Shown here: positions 31,248 to 39,544 of the stretch, in pieces
How positions within the stretch are numbered: the first letter of the stretch is position 1
Layout: the number at the start of each line of letters is the position of its first letter
Assembly: GCA_046727955.1 (NCBI GenBank)
Contig: JBKPDO010000086.1
Coordinates: forward strand, 1 to 48,322
DNA from: DASVXQ01 sp046727955
GTDB taxonomy: Bacteria > Actinomycetota > CALGFH01
Length of the DNA stretch: 48,322 nt
Reading direction: 5' to 3'
The notes under the pieces: model-generated
Databases searched by the model: none
Told to the model about the DNA's origin: nothing
Seen by the model: only the letters and a program-made list of their open reading frames with translations
Translations under genes and position numbers: made by a program

Positions 31248-31816
31248 CGGCTGGCACCCCCGTCCCGGTCGTCGCGGCCTTGGGGGTGCAGCGGGATGGG
31301 CTTGCCGGCGCGGCCGGCTTGGAAACTCGCCCACAGCGCGGCGCCCTGGTCGTGTGGCAGGCGTGCCCTGGCGCTGAGGGCGTCCCACTGCCCGGCGTCC
31401 ACCAGGTGGTGGCAGGCCGGGCAGGCGTGCCAGTCCCCGCCGGGCACGACGACCAGCGCGTCGCCGATCAGGACCGTGGTGAGCCGGTCGCCTCGGGCCG
31501 GGTAGCGCCAGGCGGCCGGCGCGACGGCGCAGAAGTCGCAGGGGCGGTCGTGGCGGGCAGCGGCTGGGCGGCGCTGGGCGGCTTCCAGGTGTTGGAGTGC
31601 GGTGATGGCGGCCTGGGCGGCGTCGGTGAAGGCGTGGTAGCGCCAGCCGGCAAGCTGCGGGGTGTTGGGCGCGCCAGCGACCTGGCCGCTGGCCAGCAGC
31701 TGGCCCTGGCCGTCGCGGACCTGCCAGGTGAAGGCCAGGTGCTGGCCGCCGGGGTCGGTCACCCGCAGCTCCACCGCAGGGACCTGGTTGGCGGGCGGGG
31801 GCGCGGGCCTGGTCAT
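31244..31816 (-). CDS. AICE protein of unknown function with CxxC motifs
   Basis: 190 residues from ATG 31816. An N-terminal part reads ELRVTDPGGQHLAFTWQVRD, ALQHLEAAQRRP. The C-terminal half has RPCDFCAVAPAAWRYPA and WHACPACHHLVDAGQWDALS, the paired CxxC pattern of uncharacterised AICE and actinophage proteins (often annotated as hypothetical, zinc-binding). Overlaps both neighbours by 4 bases. Confidence 0.65.
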   Translation of the reverse strand: MTRPAPPPANQVPAVELRVTDPGGQHLAFTWQVRDGQGQLLASGQVAGAPNTPQLAGWRYHAFTDAAQAAITALQHLEAAQRRPAAARHDRPCDFCAVAPAAWRYPARGDRLTTVLIGDALVVVPGGDWHACPACHHLVDAGQWDALSARARLPHDQGAALWASFQAGRAGKPIPLHPQGRDDRDGGASR

Positions 31817-32421
31817 GCCGACCCTCCCCGGGGTGGGACGGGTGGCTGGGTGGGGGTGGCGAGCTTGGCCCGCTCGGCCGCGTACAGGGCCTGGTACTCG
31901 GCGGGGTGGGCGAGCTGGAGGAGGCGCTCGGCGCGGCGGGCCAGCTTGGCGACCAGCTTGGGGCCGGCGCGGCGGGCACGGGCGTAGCCGGCCAGCAGCG
32001 CCAGGTACTCGGGGTGGTGGGCGCGGCGCTGCTGGCGGGTGGCCGCGTTGGACGCCCGTGCTGCTGTCCAGTCGGGGTGGGCCGCTTGGACCTGCCGGTA
32101 ATGCTGCTGCCATTCGGCCCGGTAGCGGCGGCCCAGCTCGGCCAGGGCGCGGCCGCGGGCCTGGTCCCAGACCTTGGCGCCGGCGGTGTCGGGGGCCAGC
32201 TCCTGGCGGGCCTGCTGCCGGTAGCGCCGGTACTCGTCGGGATGTTGGCGGGCCAGCTCGCGGAGCGCGCGGTTTCGGCTGGTGCCGTAGCCGCCGCGGG
32301 CTTGGCGCTGGCGGCGGCAGTCTTTGCATTCGGCGGAGCGGCCGGTGCGGGCGTGCCGGTTGCGGTCGAACAGCTCCACCCGCTTGACCTGGCGGCAGTC
32401 GCAGCAGCGCTTGGTCAGCAT
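31813..32421 (-). CDS. Zinc-knuckle, highly basic helical protein
   Basis: 202 residues from ATG 32421. The N-terminal MLTKRCCDCRQVKRVELFDR, HARTGRSAECKDCRRQRQ is a four-cysteine zinc finger like those beside phage HNH proteins. The rest is a long Arg/Gln/Ala-rich helical region (YRRYRQQARQEL, RRYRAEWQQHYRQVQ), probably nucleic-acid binding. No HNH core is visible. It overlaps the next gene upstream by 7 bases. Confidence 0.65.
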   Translation of the reverse strand: MLTKRCCDCRQVKRVELFDRNRHARTGRSAECKDCRRQRQARGGYGTSRNRALRELARQHPDEYRRYRQQARQELAPDTAGAKVWDQARGRALAELGRRYRAEWQQHYRQVQAAHPDWTAARASNAATRQQRRAHHPEYLALLAGYARARRAGPKLVAKLARRAERLLQLAHPAEYQALYAAERAKLATPTQPPVPPRGGSA

Positions 32422-32684
32422 CGCCGGCCCCCTTCACCTTTGCCCTGCTGTGGGTGCGGGCCGGCGTGGCGGGCGCGTTCGACCAGGCCCAGGACGACCA
32501 GGAAGGTGGGGGTGTCGCACCAGTGGCACAGCCAGTCGATGGTGCGCCGGTCGAACGCGCCGAGCTTGATCCCGTGCAGGGCGCCATGGAGCATGCTGGT
32601 GCGCTGGTCGAAGCCGAGGTAGTGCCCGCGGGGTGGCCGGGGGTAGGGGCCGTGCGGGGCGTCGGGTAGGCTCGTGGTGTCCAT
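32415..32684 (-). CDS. Small AICE protein, unknown
   Basis: 89 residues from ATG 32684. The middle (YLGFDQRTSMLHGALHGIKL, AFDRRTIDWLCHWCDTPTFL) has a CxxC and a repeated aromatic/histidine pattern seen in small actinobacterial ICE proteins. The end overlaps the zinc-knuckle gene, supporting translation. No function recognised. Confidence 0.6.
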   Translation of the reverse strand: MDTTSLPDAPHGPYPRPPRGHYLGFDQRTSMLHGALHGIKLGAFDRRTIDWLCHWCDTPTFLVVLGLVERARHAGPHPQQGKGEGGRRC

Positions 32685-32771
32685 GCGTCCTCCCGGGTTC
32701 GGGTGGTCGTGTGGTGGGCGGGGCGCGTCCGTCCTTTCCAGGGGTTCCGGGTTCGCGCCCCGCCGGGCCTT

Positions 32772-32999
32772 TCAGGGCTGGGTGGTGCTGGGCGGGCCGG
32801 CCGGGGTCGGGACGTACTCGTCGGAGGCGGCCGGCGGGCTGACCGGCGCGATGGTGGTGGTGGTGGTGGTGGTGGTGGTTGGGGTGGCGGCGCGGGTGGG
32901 GGGCAGGTGCAGCGCCAGGGCGAGCACCAGGCAGGCGAGGATGCCGGCGAGGATGGTCAGCACGGCCAGCAGGGCGGCGGTGATCGGGCGCTCAGGCAT
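32772..32999 (-). CDS. Small membrane protein with a polythreonine stretch
   Basis: 75 residues from ATG 32999: a single membrane helix (ITAALLAVLTILAGILACLV) followed by an outside Thr/Pro-rich tail with a run of threonines encoded by a GGT/ACC trinucleotide repeat (about 32852-32880). It lies between replication and transfer genes of the AICE. The repeat is prone to slippage in steps of one codon. Confidence 0.55.
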   Translation of the reverse strand: MPERPITAALLAVLTILAGILACLVLALALHLPPTRAATPTTTTTTTTTIAPVSPPAASDEYVPTPAGPPSTTQP

Positions 33000-33025
33000 G
33001 CAAGGCTCCCTTCGGTCGGGTCGGG

Positions 33026-33229
33026 CTAGCGGTGGTCGTAGAGGCTGCGGAGGTAGTTGAAGAGGCGGCGGCCGATGCGGACGCGGCGGCCGGTGCCGTT
33101 GCAGCGGCGGCATAGCGGGTCGGTGTGGTGGCAGCGGCAGGTGCCGTAGGGGGCCTGCCAGCAGGCCAGCGCGTACAGGCCGGCCAGGGCGAGGATCGGG
33201 AGGCTAGCGAGCAGGGCTGCGGCGGGCAC
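33026..33229 (-). CDS. Small membrane-anchored zinc-knuckle protein
   Basis: 67 residues: a hydrophobic N-terminus (PAAALLASLPILALAGLYAL), then CRCHHTDPLCRRCNGTGRRV, a DnaJ-type CxxC..CxxCxGxG knuckle, and a basic tail RIGRRLFNYLRSLYD. Similar small genes (often annotated hypothetical) sit next to traB in AICEs. Confidence 0.6.
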   Translation of the reverse strand: MPAAALLASLPILALAGLYALACWQAPYGTCRCHHTDPLCRRCNGTGRRVRIGRRLFNYLRSLYDHR

Positions 33230-33345
33230 GAGCGGTCTCCTGGGCGGTGGTGCGGGCGGTCGGGTCGGGTGGTGCTAGCGGTTAGGCGGCTGGTGGGCGG
33301 GCGGGTGGGGTGCTAGCGGGGCTGCTAGGTCTAGCGGCCGGCCCG

Positions 33346-35535
33346 CTAGCCCGAACCCCGGTCGTGCGGCCCGGGCGGCGGGCTGTCGGGGTCCTCGGGC
33401 GCCGGGTCGGCGCCGGGTCGGCGCCGGGCCGCGGCGACCACGTCGGCGACGGCTTGGCGGTGGATGCCGCGCCGGTTGGCGCCCTCGCCGGCCGGGGTGG
33501 TGCCCCACACCTGGGTGGTGGTGATGGCGTGGGCTTTGAGGGCGGCGGTGAGCTGGTCGCGGCTCAGCTCGCCGTACACCTGGGGCCGCAGCGCTTGGAG
33601 CCGTTCCAGCAGCGTCTCCGACCAGACCTTGGCCTCGCCGGCTGGCACCACGGTGAGGATGTCGGCCAGCAGGGTCTCGCGGCGGGGGCTGGTCGGCTGG
33701 CCGGCGGCGTGGCCGGTCAGGGTGCCGGCGGCCTGGCGGGCGGCGCGGGCACGCTGGCAGAGCCGCTCGGCGGTGGGGGTGTCGACGTAGAAGGTGCGGG
33801 TGATCTGGGGGTCGTCGGCGGCGCCGACCAGGTAGCCCACCCCGGTGTCGCGGCGGGTGAACATGGTCGCCCGCACGCCGTTCTTGTAGGCGCTGGTGCC
33901 CAGGATCATGTCGTTTTCGGTCTGGCCCATCACCCGCAGGCAGAAGCGGGTGCCGACGTTGGCGCTGACGCCGGTGGGCAGGCTTTTGGCGTCGGGCCGC
34001 TGGGTGGCCAGCAGCAGGATCACCCCCAGCGCGCGGCCCAGCTTGATGATCTTCTCCGCCAGCTCGCCGGCCTCGGTGCCGTAGTCGGGGTGGGTGAACA
34101 GCTCCTGGCACTCGTCGATCGCCACCACCAGCGGGTGAAGGCCAAGCTCCGGGCGGCTGGCCAGAGGTGGGGTGATCTTGTTCTCCGGGCAGACCGGCTT
34201 GGGCAGCCCCTTGATGGTCGCCGCCCTGGTCGCGCACGCCTTGCGCAGGTCCCGCAGGGCCTGGAGCGCCAGGCGGATGGTGTCGTCGTCCAGGCCCGAC
34301 GCGTACCGCGTGGAGACTTGCGCGAGGGGTTCCAGGTCGCCGGTGCCTTTCAGCTCGAAGGTCCACAGCTCGGCGCGGGGGTCCAGCGCGGCGGCCAGCA
34401 GCGGCACCCGCAGGCTGAAGGTCTTGCCGTAGCCGGGGATGGAGCCGATCAGCACGTTGGTGAACACCAGTTCCATGGCGACCGTGCGTCCGCGGGGGTC
34501 GGCCCCAAACGGGAACGGCTTGAACAGGTCGACGGTGCCGGTCTTCAGCAGCGGCCAGGCGGGCTGGCGGGCGCTGGCCATGTCCTGGTCGCCCACCCAC
34601 AGCACCAGCCGGCCGGGGTGGCTGTCGGTGTTGGGCTCCGGCCACACACAGCCCAGCGGCCGGCCCAGCCCGGAGGCGAGCTTGTCGCGCCGGTCAATCA
34701 CCTCGGCGGCGGTCACCCCTGGTGGCAGGTCCAGGTCGGCGCGCCAGCCCGGCCCGTCGCGGGTGATCGGCGCGATGAACCCGATCGCCTTGGGGTTGCG
34801 GGCCAGGGCCTGGTTGATCCCGGCGATGCCCAGCACCGACAGGGCACGCACGACCGTCTCGCTGGTCAGCCTGGCGACCCGGGGCACCAGCACGGCGGTG
34901 TCCAGCAGCGGCCGGTCCGCCGGCCGGCCCACCACCCCCAGCACGCCCACCAGCACCGCCAGGGCGGCGATGCGCGCCCACGCCGGCGCCAGGACCACCG
35001 CGACCACGCACACGACCAGGGCGGCCAGCAGCAGGGTGGTGAGGATCGCACGCCACCGCACGCGCCGGTCACGCTGGCGGGCAAGCCGCAGGTAGGCTTC
35101 GGGGTCTTGGCTGTTGACGGTGGCCTGGCGCACCGGCTCGCCTTCCAGGTCGAACAGCCACCGCAGCCACCCCGCCGCCACCCGCAGCCCGCCGCGGGGC
35201 GCGCGGAACGCCAGCCGGCCGGCGTACTTGGGCGCCCGCGTCAGGTGGTAGGCGCCCGAATGCGCGGCGAACCCGGCCGCCCACCTGGTCACGTCGTGCA
35301 GCTCGGCGCGGGAGCGCAGCCATGGGGGCACGATCGGGCGCCGCTGCCCGGCGCGCAGGCCCGACAGCGTGAGCCGCGCTGGGCGCTGCGCGGCGGGGCT
35401 GTCGACCAGGACCGGCCGGGCGCCCGAGGCGGCGCCGTCGACGTCCAGCGGGGTGGGCGTGGTGGGCTGGCCGGAGGGGCTGACCTCGTGCTCGTACCGG
35501 TCCCAATCGAACCGGTCAGGATCGCTGGTGCTCAT
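33346..35535 (-). CDS. FtsK/SpoIIIE-type DNA translocase (TraB-like AICE transfer protein)
   Basis: 729 residues from ATG 35535, seven bases after AAAGGA. Two membrane helices (about 163-202: WRAILTTLLLAALVVCVVAV, RIAALAVLVGVLGVVG) anchor it. The motor domain has Walker A GSIPGYGKT (364-372), GTGDLEPLAQ, the Walker B HPLVVAIDECQELF and the sensor-like LLATQRPDAKSLPTGVSANV. The C-terminal part (ERLQALRPQVYGELSRDQLT, VWGTTPAGEGANRRGIHRQA) is probably a winged-helix clt-recognition domain. TraB proteins form a hexameric pore that pumps double-stranded DNA to the recipient, so this single gene can suffice for conjugation in actinomycetes. Confidence 0.9.
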   Translation of the reverse strand: MSTSDPDRFDWDRYEHEVSPSGQPTTPTPLDVDGAASGARPVLVDSPAAQRPARLTLSGLRAGQRRPIVPPWLRSRAELHDVTRWAAGFAAHSGAYHLTRAPKYAGRLAFRAPRGGLRVAAGWLRWLFDLEGEPVRQATVNSQDPEAYLRLARQRDRRVRWRAILTTLLLAALVVCVVAVVLAPAWARIAALAVLVGVLGVVGRPADRPLLDTAVLVPRVARLTSETVVRALSVLGIAGINQALARNPKAIGFIAPITRDGPGWRADLDLPPGVTAAEVIDRRDKLASGLGRPLGCVWPEPNTDSHPGRLVLWVGDQDMASARQPAWPLLKTGTVDLFKPFPFGADPRGRTVAMELVFTNVLIGSIPGYGKTFSLRVPLLAAALDPRAELWTFELKGTGDLEPLAQVSTRYASGLDDDTIRLALQALRDLRKACATRAATIKGLPKPVCPENKITPPLASRPELGLHPLVVAIDECQELFTHPDYGTEAGELAEKIIKLGRALGVILLLATQRPDAKSLPTGVSANVGTRFCLRVMGQTENDMILGTSAYKNGVRATMFTRRDTGVGYLVGAADDPQITRTFYVDTPTAERLCQRARAARQAAGTLTGHAAGQPTSPRRETLLADILTVVPAGEAKVWSETLLERLQALRPQVYGELSRDQLTAALKAHAITTTQVWGTTPAGEGANRRGIHRQAVADVVAAARRRPGADPAPEDPDSPPPGPHDRGSG

Positions 35536-35665
35536 CAGATGGTCCTTTCTGCTCTGCCCCGTGACCTGGGGCGTCGTGTGCGGGGTCGTCATCGGCGCGA
35601 GCCCGACTCGCGGACACCCCGGGACCGGGTCGGGGCGTTTCGACCTGTCAGCGGCCGGCGTGGGA

Positions 35666-35761
35666 TCAGCGCAGCCGGTTGCCGATCCAGATCCCGAGCG
35701 CGGCGGCCGGCGTCAGCGCCAGCAGCGTCAGGGCGAGGTCGGCCAGGTGGGTTAGGTCCAT
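35666..35761 (-). CDS. 31-residue single-pass membrane peptide
   Basis: The short frame MDLTHLADLALTLLALTPAA, then LGIWIGNRLR, starts at ATG 35761 after an excellent ribosome-binding site (GGGAGGTGACCTGC). It is one hydrophobic helix with a basic end. It lies between the 168-residue membrane protein and the translocase gene, on the same strand. Strong translation signals and AICE context make it likely real; it may assist the transfer pore. Confidence 0.6.
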   Translation of the reverse strand: MDLTHLADLALTLLALTPAAALGIWIGNRLR

Positions 35762-35766
35762 GCAGG

Positions 35767-36273
35767 TCACCTCCCTTCCCGATCCGAAGCCGAGGCGCCT
35801 TCGTCAGGCGCGGGGTGGGTGTGGTGGCGCGTCCACGCCGCCGCGTAGCGCTCCAACGCCCGCAGGGCCTGCTCGGGCGTTTCGTTGGCCGCAAGCCGCG
35901 GCGGGGGCGCCAACGCATCCGCGACCGCGGCCACGCGTCGGGCGCGTCGGGGCTGCGTTGCGTGCGACACGTGGGGGTGCGTCCGCAACGCCCGCGTCAG
36001 CTTGCGGAACGCGACGCGCTGGCGGAGCCGCGTACGCTGGTGACGGGTGGCCCACCCCAGCCACCCCAGCAGCGCGAACGCGACCGCGGCGCGCAGCCCC
36101 ACCACCTGGGCAGCCCAGCCAACCGCCGCCAAGGTTGCGGCCAGCCATGCCAGCCGCGCGCCGCGCAGCCCCGCCAGCCCCAGCAGGCCCAGCAGCAGCC
36201 GCGCCAGTAGGACCAGGGCGGCGACCAGCAGGCGGACGATGCCCCACAGCGCCCAGACGACCAGCCGGCTCAT
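35767..36273 (-). CDS. AICE membrane protein, unknown
   Basis: 168 residues from ATG 36273. Two or three hydrophobic segments (LVVWALWGIVRLLVAALVLL, LLLGLLGLAGL, WLAATLAAVGWAAQVVGL) are followed by a basic cytoplasmic tail. Its start overlaps the stop of the 46-residue gene upstream (ATGA), so it is co-translated. It may be a Spd-like pock-spreading protein; sequence alone does not prove it. Confidence 0.6.
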   Translation of the reverse strand: MSRLVVWALWGIVRLLVAALVLLARLLLGLLGLAGLRGARLAWLAATLAAVGWAAQVVGLRAAVAFALLGWLGWATRHQRTRLRQRVAFRKLTRALRTHPHVSHATQPRRARRVAAVADALAPPPRLAANETPEQALRALERYAAAWTRHHTHPAPDEGASASDREGR

Positions 36274-36410
36274 GACAGGTTGGTCCTGAGCAGGTCGACC
36301 AGGGTCTTGATCAGGTCGACGATCGAGCCGGCCAACTGCTGCATGCCGGACTTGCCGACCAGCACCAGCAGGCCAATCAGGATGATCAGGGCCATGACGA
36401 TCTTCGCCAC
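36270..36410 (-). CDS. 46-residue membrane peptide
   Basis: From GTG 36410 after GGAGG: MAKIVMALIILIGLLVLVGK, SGMQQLAGSIVDLIKTLVDL, LRTNLS. An N-terminal membrane helix plus an amphipathic helix, overlapping the next gene by ATGA. Small, well-started and in an AICE transfer operon; function unknown. Confidence 0.65.
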   Translation of the reverse strand: MAKIVMALIILIGLLVLVGKSGMQQLAGSIVDLIKTLVDLLRTNLS

Positions 36411-36425
36411 GGTGATGCCTCCTTC

Positions 36426-37691
36426 CTAGGACGTGCGCAGCTCCGGCCGCGCGGCAGGGCCGGCCGGCGGGATCGCCGGCTCGGTGGTGGTGGGGGTGGG
36501 CCGGTCGCCCACCAGTCGCAGCCCCTCAGCGGGAGCGGCTGGCGGCTGGTGGGCGGGCTCAAGCTCGGGCGCGCCGCCATCGGCCGGCGGCCGGCCGGCC
36601 GCGGACGCGGGCGGCGCGGGTGCGCTGGGCTGGCGGCGCAGCTCCTGCACGTAGCGCTCCAGCGTCCGGGCGCTCTGACGCAGTCCGGCGTGCTGGCGGA
36701 TCAGCTCCGCCACCCGCAGCGACCGCAGGTCCGCGGTGGCCTGCCCCTCATCCAGCAGTTGCGCGTAGGTCGCCGCAACCCGCGCACGGAGCGCCGCGTT
36801 GCCCTGCTGTGCACGGTCGGCGCGTGGTGCGCTGGCGCGTTGCGTGCGTGCGTTGGGTGGACGCGCCGGCAGCGCCCGCGGCGCGTCCACCGCGGCCGGC
36901 TGGCCGGGGCGCGTGAGGGTGGCCGCGCCCGTGCCGAGGGTGCGCTCCAGCGCCTCGGTGGCCACCAGGTGGCCGCGGTCGGCCAGCCACACCCGCAGCT
37001 CGTGCACGCCCGGGGTGCCGCCAAGCGCCCCGACCGCAAAGCGGATCCGCTCCGGCTCCTCCAGGCCGGCCAGCAGCCGCCGCTGGCGGACCTGCGCGAC
37101 GGCCACCTCGGGGCGACTGATGCCGGCGCGGACCGAGGTCTTCCACGCCGCCAACGTCTCGACAAATGCCACCCCGGGCAGCCACCGCAGCCCAAAATGC
37201 GCCCGGGCCGGGCGGTAGTCCCCATCGGCGATCCGCACCCAGCGGCGCACCCGGTGCAGGGTCACGTGCAGCAGCACCGGCCCGGCAATGCTCATCGCGG
37301 CGAAGAACACCGCGTCATCAGGCGCGGGGGTGCGGCGGCCGTGCTGGTAGTTGGCCAGCGCGCTGCCGGTGGCAAACAGCCACACCAGCAGCCCGAACGC
37401 GCCGGCACCCTCGCCGCGCCAGGCGCTGAACAGCACGAACCCCACGCAGACGGCGGCGGCGGCGTCCAGGGCCACAAACACCACCAGCGGCCACACCCCG
37501 CCAAGCCCCAGCCCCTTGGGGCTGGCGGCCCAGGCGACCAGGTCACCCGAGGACAGCGCGATCGGCGCCACGATCACCGCGGCCAGCGCCAGCGCGATCA
37601 CCCCGGCCAGCACCCGACGCCCACGCGACACGTGCTCGGGGTCGCCCTGGTCCTCGGGGCTGGTGGCGGGGGTGGGATCAAGCGAGGTCAT
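36426..37691 (-). CDS. DUF2637-type membrane protein (AICE spread/transfer related)
   Basis: 421 residues from ATG 37691. Four membrane helices (VLAGVIALALAAVIVAPIAL, VWPLVVFVALDAAAAVCVGF, FGLLVWLFATGSALANYQHG, FFAAMSIAGPVLLHVTLHRV) match the DUF2637 layout. A cytoplasmic region follows (GVAFVETLAAWKTSVRAGIS, EALERTLGTGAATLTRPGQ) with an HTH-like stretch (SLRVAELIRQHAGLRQSART) and a Pro-rich tail. DUF2637 proteins are common next to traB/ftsK in actinobacterial mobile elements. It overlaps the next gene by 4 bases. Confidence 0.78.
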   Translation of the reverse strand: MTSLDPTPATSPEDQGDPEHVSRGRRVLAGVIALALAAVIVAPIALSSGDLVAWAASPKGLGLGGVWPLVVFVALDAAAAVCVGFVLFSAWRGEGAGAFGLLVWLFATGSALANYQHGRRTPAPDDAVFFAAMSIAGPVLLHVTLHRVRRWVRIADGDYRPARAHFGLRWLPGVAFVETLAAWKTSVRAGISRPEVAVAQVRQRRLLAGLEEPERIRFAVGALGGTPGVHELRVWLADRGHLVATEALERTLGTGAATLTRPGQPAAVDAPRALPARPPNARTQRASAPRADRAQQGNAALRARVAATYAQLLDEGQATADLRSLRVAELIRQHAGLRQSARTLERYVQELRRQPSAPAPPASAAGRPPADGGAPELEPAHQPPAAPAEGLRLVGDRPTPTTTEPAIPPAGPAARPELRTS

Positions 37692-38107
37692 GACGGCTCC
37701 TCTCCCGAGGCGGGACGGTTGGGGTCGGGCGGGATCGGCTGCCGCGCGGCGCGCGGACCGAGGTAGCGGGCCGGGTAGCGGTAGCCGTGGGCGCCCTGCG
37801 CGCGGTGGGAGGTCTCGAAGTCGCGGCGCATCCGGGCCAGCCGCTCGGCGTCCGGCTCCGCCGCGTCGGCGGCCTGCCGCTCCGCCTGGCGGCGCAGCAG
37901 CCACCGGGCGGTGGCGGCCAGCTCGCGGATGTTCTCGGGCGCGCCAGGGGCGGCCCCGGTCCGCTCCACGAACCGCGACAGCCCGGCGCGACCCTCGGTT
38001 TCGTACGCGAGGTGGGCGGCGCGGCGGCGCGTCCGCTCGGCGGCGGCCTCGGGGTGGTCGCTGAGCAGCCACTCGTAGAACCGGTCACCCGGGGTCATGC
38101 GGGCCAT
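37688..38107 (-). CDS. Small helical AICE protein, unknown
   Basis: 139 residues. ATG 38107 shares its A with the stop of the upstream GIY-YIG gene (TGATG). MTPGDRFYEWLLSDHPEAAA, RFVERTG, ENIRELAATARWLLRRQAER; charged and helical. Coupled at both ends. No recognised domain. Confidence 0.6.
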   Translation of the reverse strand: MARMTPGDRFYEWLLSDHPEAAAERTRRRAAHLAYETEGRAGLSRFVERTGAAPGAPENIRELAATARWLLRRQAERQAADAAEPDAERLARMRRDFETSHRAQGAHGYRYPARYLGPRAARQPIPPDPNRPASGEEPS

Positions 38108-38829
38108 CAGCGCCCACCCCCCGACCCACCACAGCCGCCCGGCGTCGTTGTCGCCAGCGCGGCGGCCATGACCGCGGCCGGGTCGAGCGGGCTGCCGGTG
38201 CCGCGGCACAGCGGGCAGCGCGGGTAGGCGGAGCGGCCCTTCAGCCGCTGCTCGCGCCCTGGCGTGGCCGGGTACTCCACGTAGGCCAGCTCGAAGCTCA
38301 GCCCGGCGGCCAGGGCGACCCTGACCAGCCGGCCCTTGCCCTTCCAGGCGGGGTTGCGGTGCTCCCGCTCGATGCGGCGGACCAGGTCGGTCGTCCAGCC
38401 CCAGTAGTGGCCGGCGTACTGCCCGCCCGGCCCGTTGCCGTGAAGCGGCTGGTGCTCGCTCGTGGCCGGGTCACGGAAGCAGAGCAGGTACACCCACCCC
38501 ACCGGTCCGGGGTCGAGCTGCGCCCACGGCTGGGCGGCGGCCCAGCGCCCCACCACCGCGGCCACCTCCGCCGCCGTGGTGGGGCGGGCCGGCTCCCGGG
38601 CGGGCGCGGCCGGCGTGAGGGTGGCGCTGGGGTGGGTGGCCAGCTTGACGGCGTGGCGCAGCCGGCTCACCTGCACCCGCGCATCGGCGGGCAGACGGCC
38701 GGCGGCGCCGGTGTAGTCCAGGCTGGCCAGCAGGCTGGCGGCCACCTCCACCACCCGCCCCCGGGCGCGCTCCGCCGCCAACGCGGCCAGGTCGACCGCT
38801 GCGGTGGGCAGCTCCACCGCGGCGGTCAT
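38107..38829 (-). CDS. Protein with a GIY-YIG nuclease-like domain
   Basis: 240 residues from ATG 38829. Residues about 1-80 are helical. The second half reads VGWVYLLCFRDPATSEHQPL, GQYAGHYWGWTTDLVRRIER, a basic GKGRLVRVALAAGLSFELAY and RSAYPRCPLCRGTG. VYLLxF and YAGHYWGWTxDLxxRI correspond to the GIY and YIG strands followed by the conserved Arg helix, and EQRLKGR fits the Glu/Lys region. It may be a nuclease for element maintenance, competitor exclusion or DNA processing. It overlaps neighbours on both sides. Confidence 0.68.
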   Translation of the reverse strand: MTAAVELPTAAVDLAALAAERARGRVVEVAASLLASLDYTGAAGRLPADARVQVSRLRHAVKLATHPSATLTPAAPAREPARPTTAAEVAAVVGRWAAAQPWAQLDPGPVGWVYLLCFRDPATSEHQPLHGNGPGGQYAGHYWGWTTDLVRRIEREHRNPAWKGKGRLVRVALAAGLSFELAYVEYPATPGREQRLKGRSAYPRCPLCRGTGSPLDPAAVMAAALATTTPGGCGGSGGGR

Positions 38830-39164
38830 CGCGCCCACCCCTGGGGCGGGGCGACGTCGGGCCGCAGCAGGCAGACGGCCTCCAGCACGCGGCGCAGGTT
38901 GGCGGTGTCCAGCACCCCGCACAGCCGGCCCAGGCTGGCCGGCACCTCCGCGCCGCGGTAGAGGTCTTCGGCGACCTGGACCAGCAGCCGCTCCCCCGAG
39001 GACCACGGCCCGGCCGCCGCCTCCAGGCCGGGCCAGTCAACCTGGCCGTGGTCGCTCACGAATCGGGCGGCGCGGCGCCAGATGCACGGGGCGGCCAGGA
39101 CATGCACCGCGGCGGCGTGCTCCCGGGTGTAGGGGCGGACCACCCGCCGCGCCCCGGCGGTCAT
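38826..39164 (-). CDS. AICE protein, unknown
   Basis: 112 residues from ATG 39164: VVRPYTREHAAAVHVLAAPC, WRRAARFVSDHGQVDWPGLE, GERLLVQVAEDLY, NLRRVLEAVCLLRPD. It overlaps both neighbours by 4 bases. The pattern (a conserved GERLLLxVAxDLY-like helix) is familiar from uncharacterised actinobacterial genes. No function assigned. Confidence 0.6.
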   Translation of the reverse strand: MTAGARRVVRPYTREHAAAVHVLAAPCIWRRAARFVSDHGQVDWPGLEAAAGPWSSGERLLVQVAEDLYRGAEVPASLGRLCGVLDTANLRRVLEAVCLLRPDVAPPQGWAR

Positions 39165-39544
39165 CGCCCGGCCTCCCCGGAGGCGGGCGCGGCGGCGGGA
39201 CTGACGCTGGCGCGCCACCGGGCGATCAGCGCTTCGAGGCTGCTGTCGGCCTGCTCAAGGGCGGACTGCCGATCGGCGGTCTCGTCCTCCAACACCGCGA
39301 CGATCGCCTCGCGCACTCGCAGCAGCGCCACGCACAGCCACTCGTCCCGCTCGCCCGGATCCCCAGGGGCGGGCGCCTGCGGCCACAGCCGACCGGTGAC
39401 GTAGTACCGAACCCGGTCCGGGCTCTTGCGGCTGGGGTACGGGCCGGACTGCCGGTAGCTCTCGAACAGCCCCACCAGCCGCGAGCACGCCGGCACGGCG
39501 GCCTCGACGGTACCGATCACGCGGATGTCCACCAGGTCGCTCAC
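39161..39544 (-). CDS. AICE protein, unknown
   Basis: 127 residues: DLVDIRVIGTVEAAVPACSR, LVGLFESYRQSGPYPSRKSP, VRYYVTGRLWP, a compact alpha/beta N-terminus, then a helical tail. It overlaps the HTH gene upstream and the 112-residue gene downstream by 4 bases each, so it belongs to the leftward operon. Confidence 0.6.
   Translation of the reverse strand: MSDLVDIRVIGTVEAAVPACSRLVGLFESYRQSGPYPSRKSPDRVRYYVTGRLWPQAPAPGDPGERDEWLCVALLRVREAIVAVLEDETADRQSALEQADSSLEALIARWRASVSPAAAPASGEAGR

Noticed and set aside
33310..36210. A very long open frame (over 960 codons) on the plus strand across the translocase gene.
   Set aside because: It is antisense to the TraB/FtsK and membrane-protein genes, whose motifs and ribosome-binding sites are clear. 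The long antisense frame follows from third-position GC bias.
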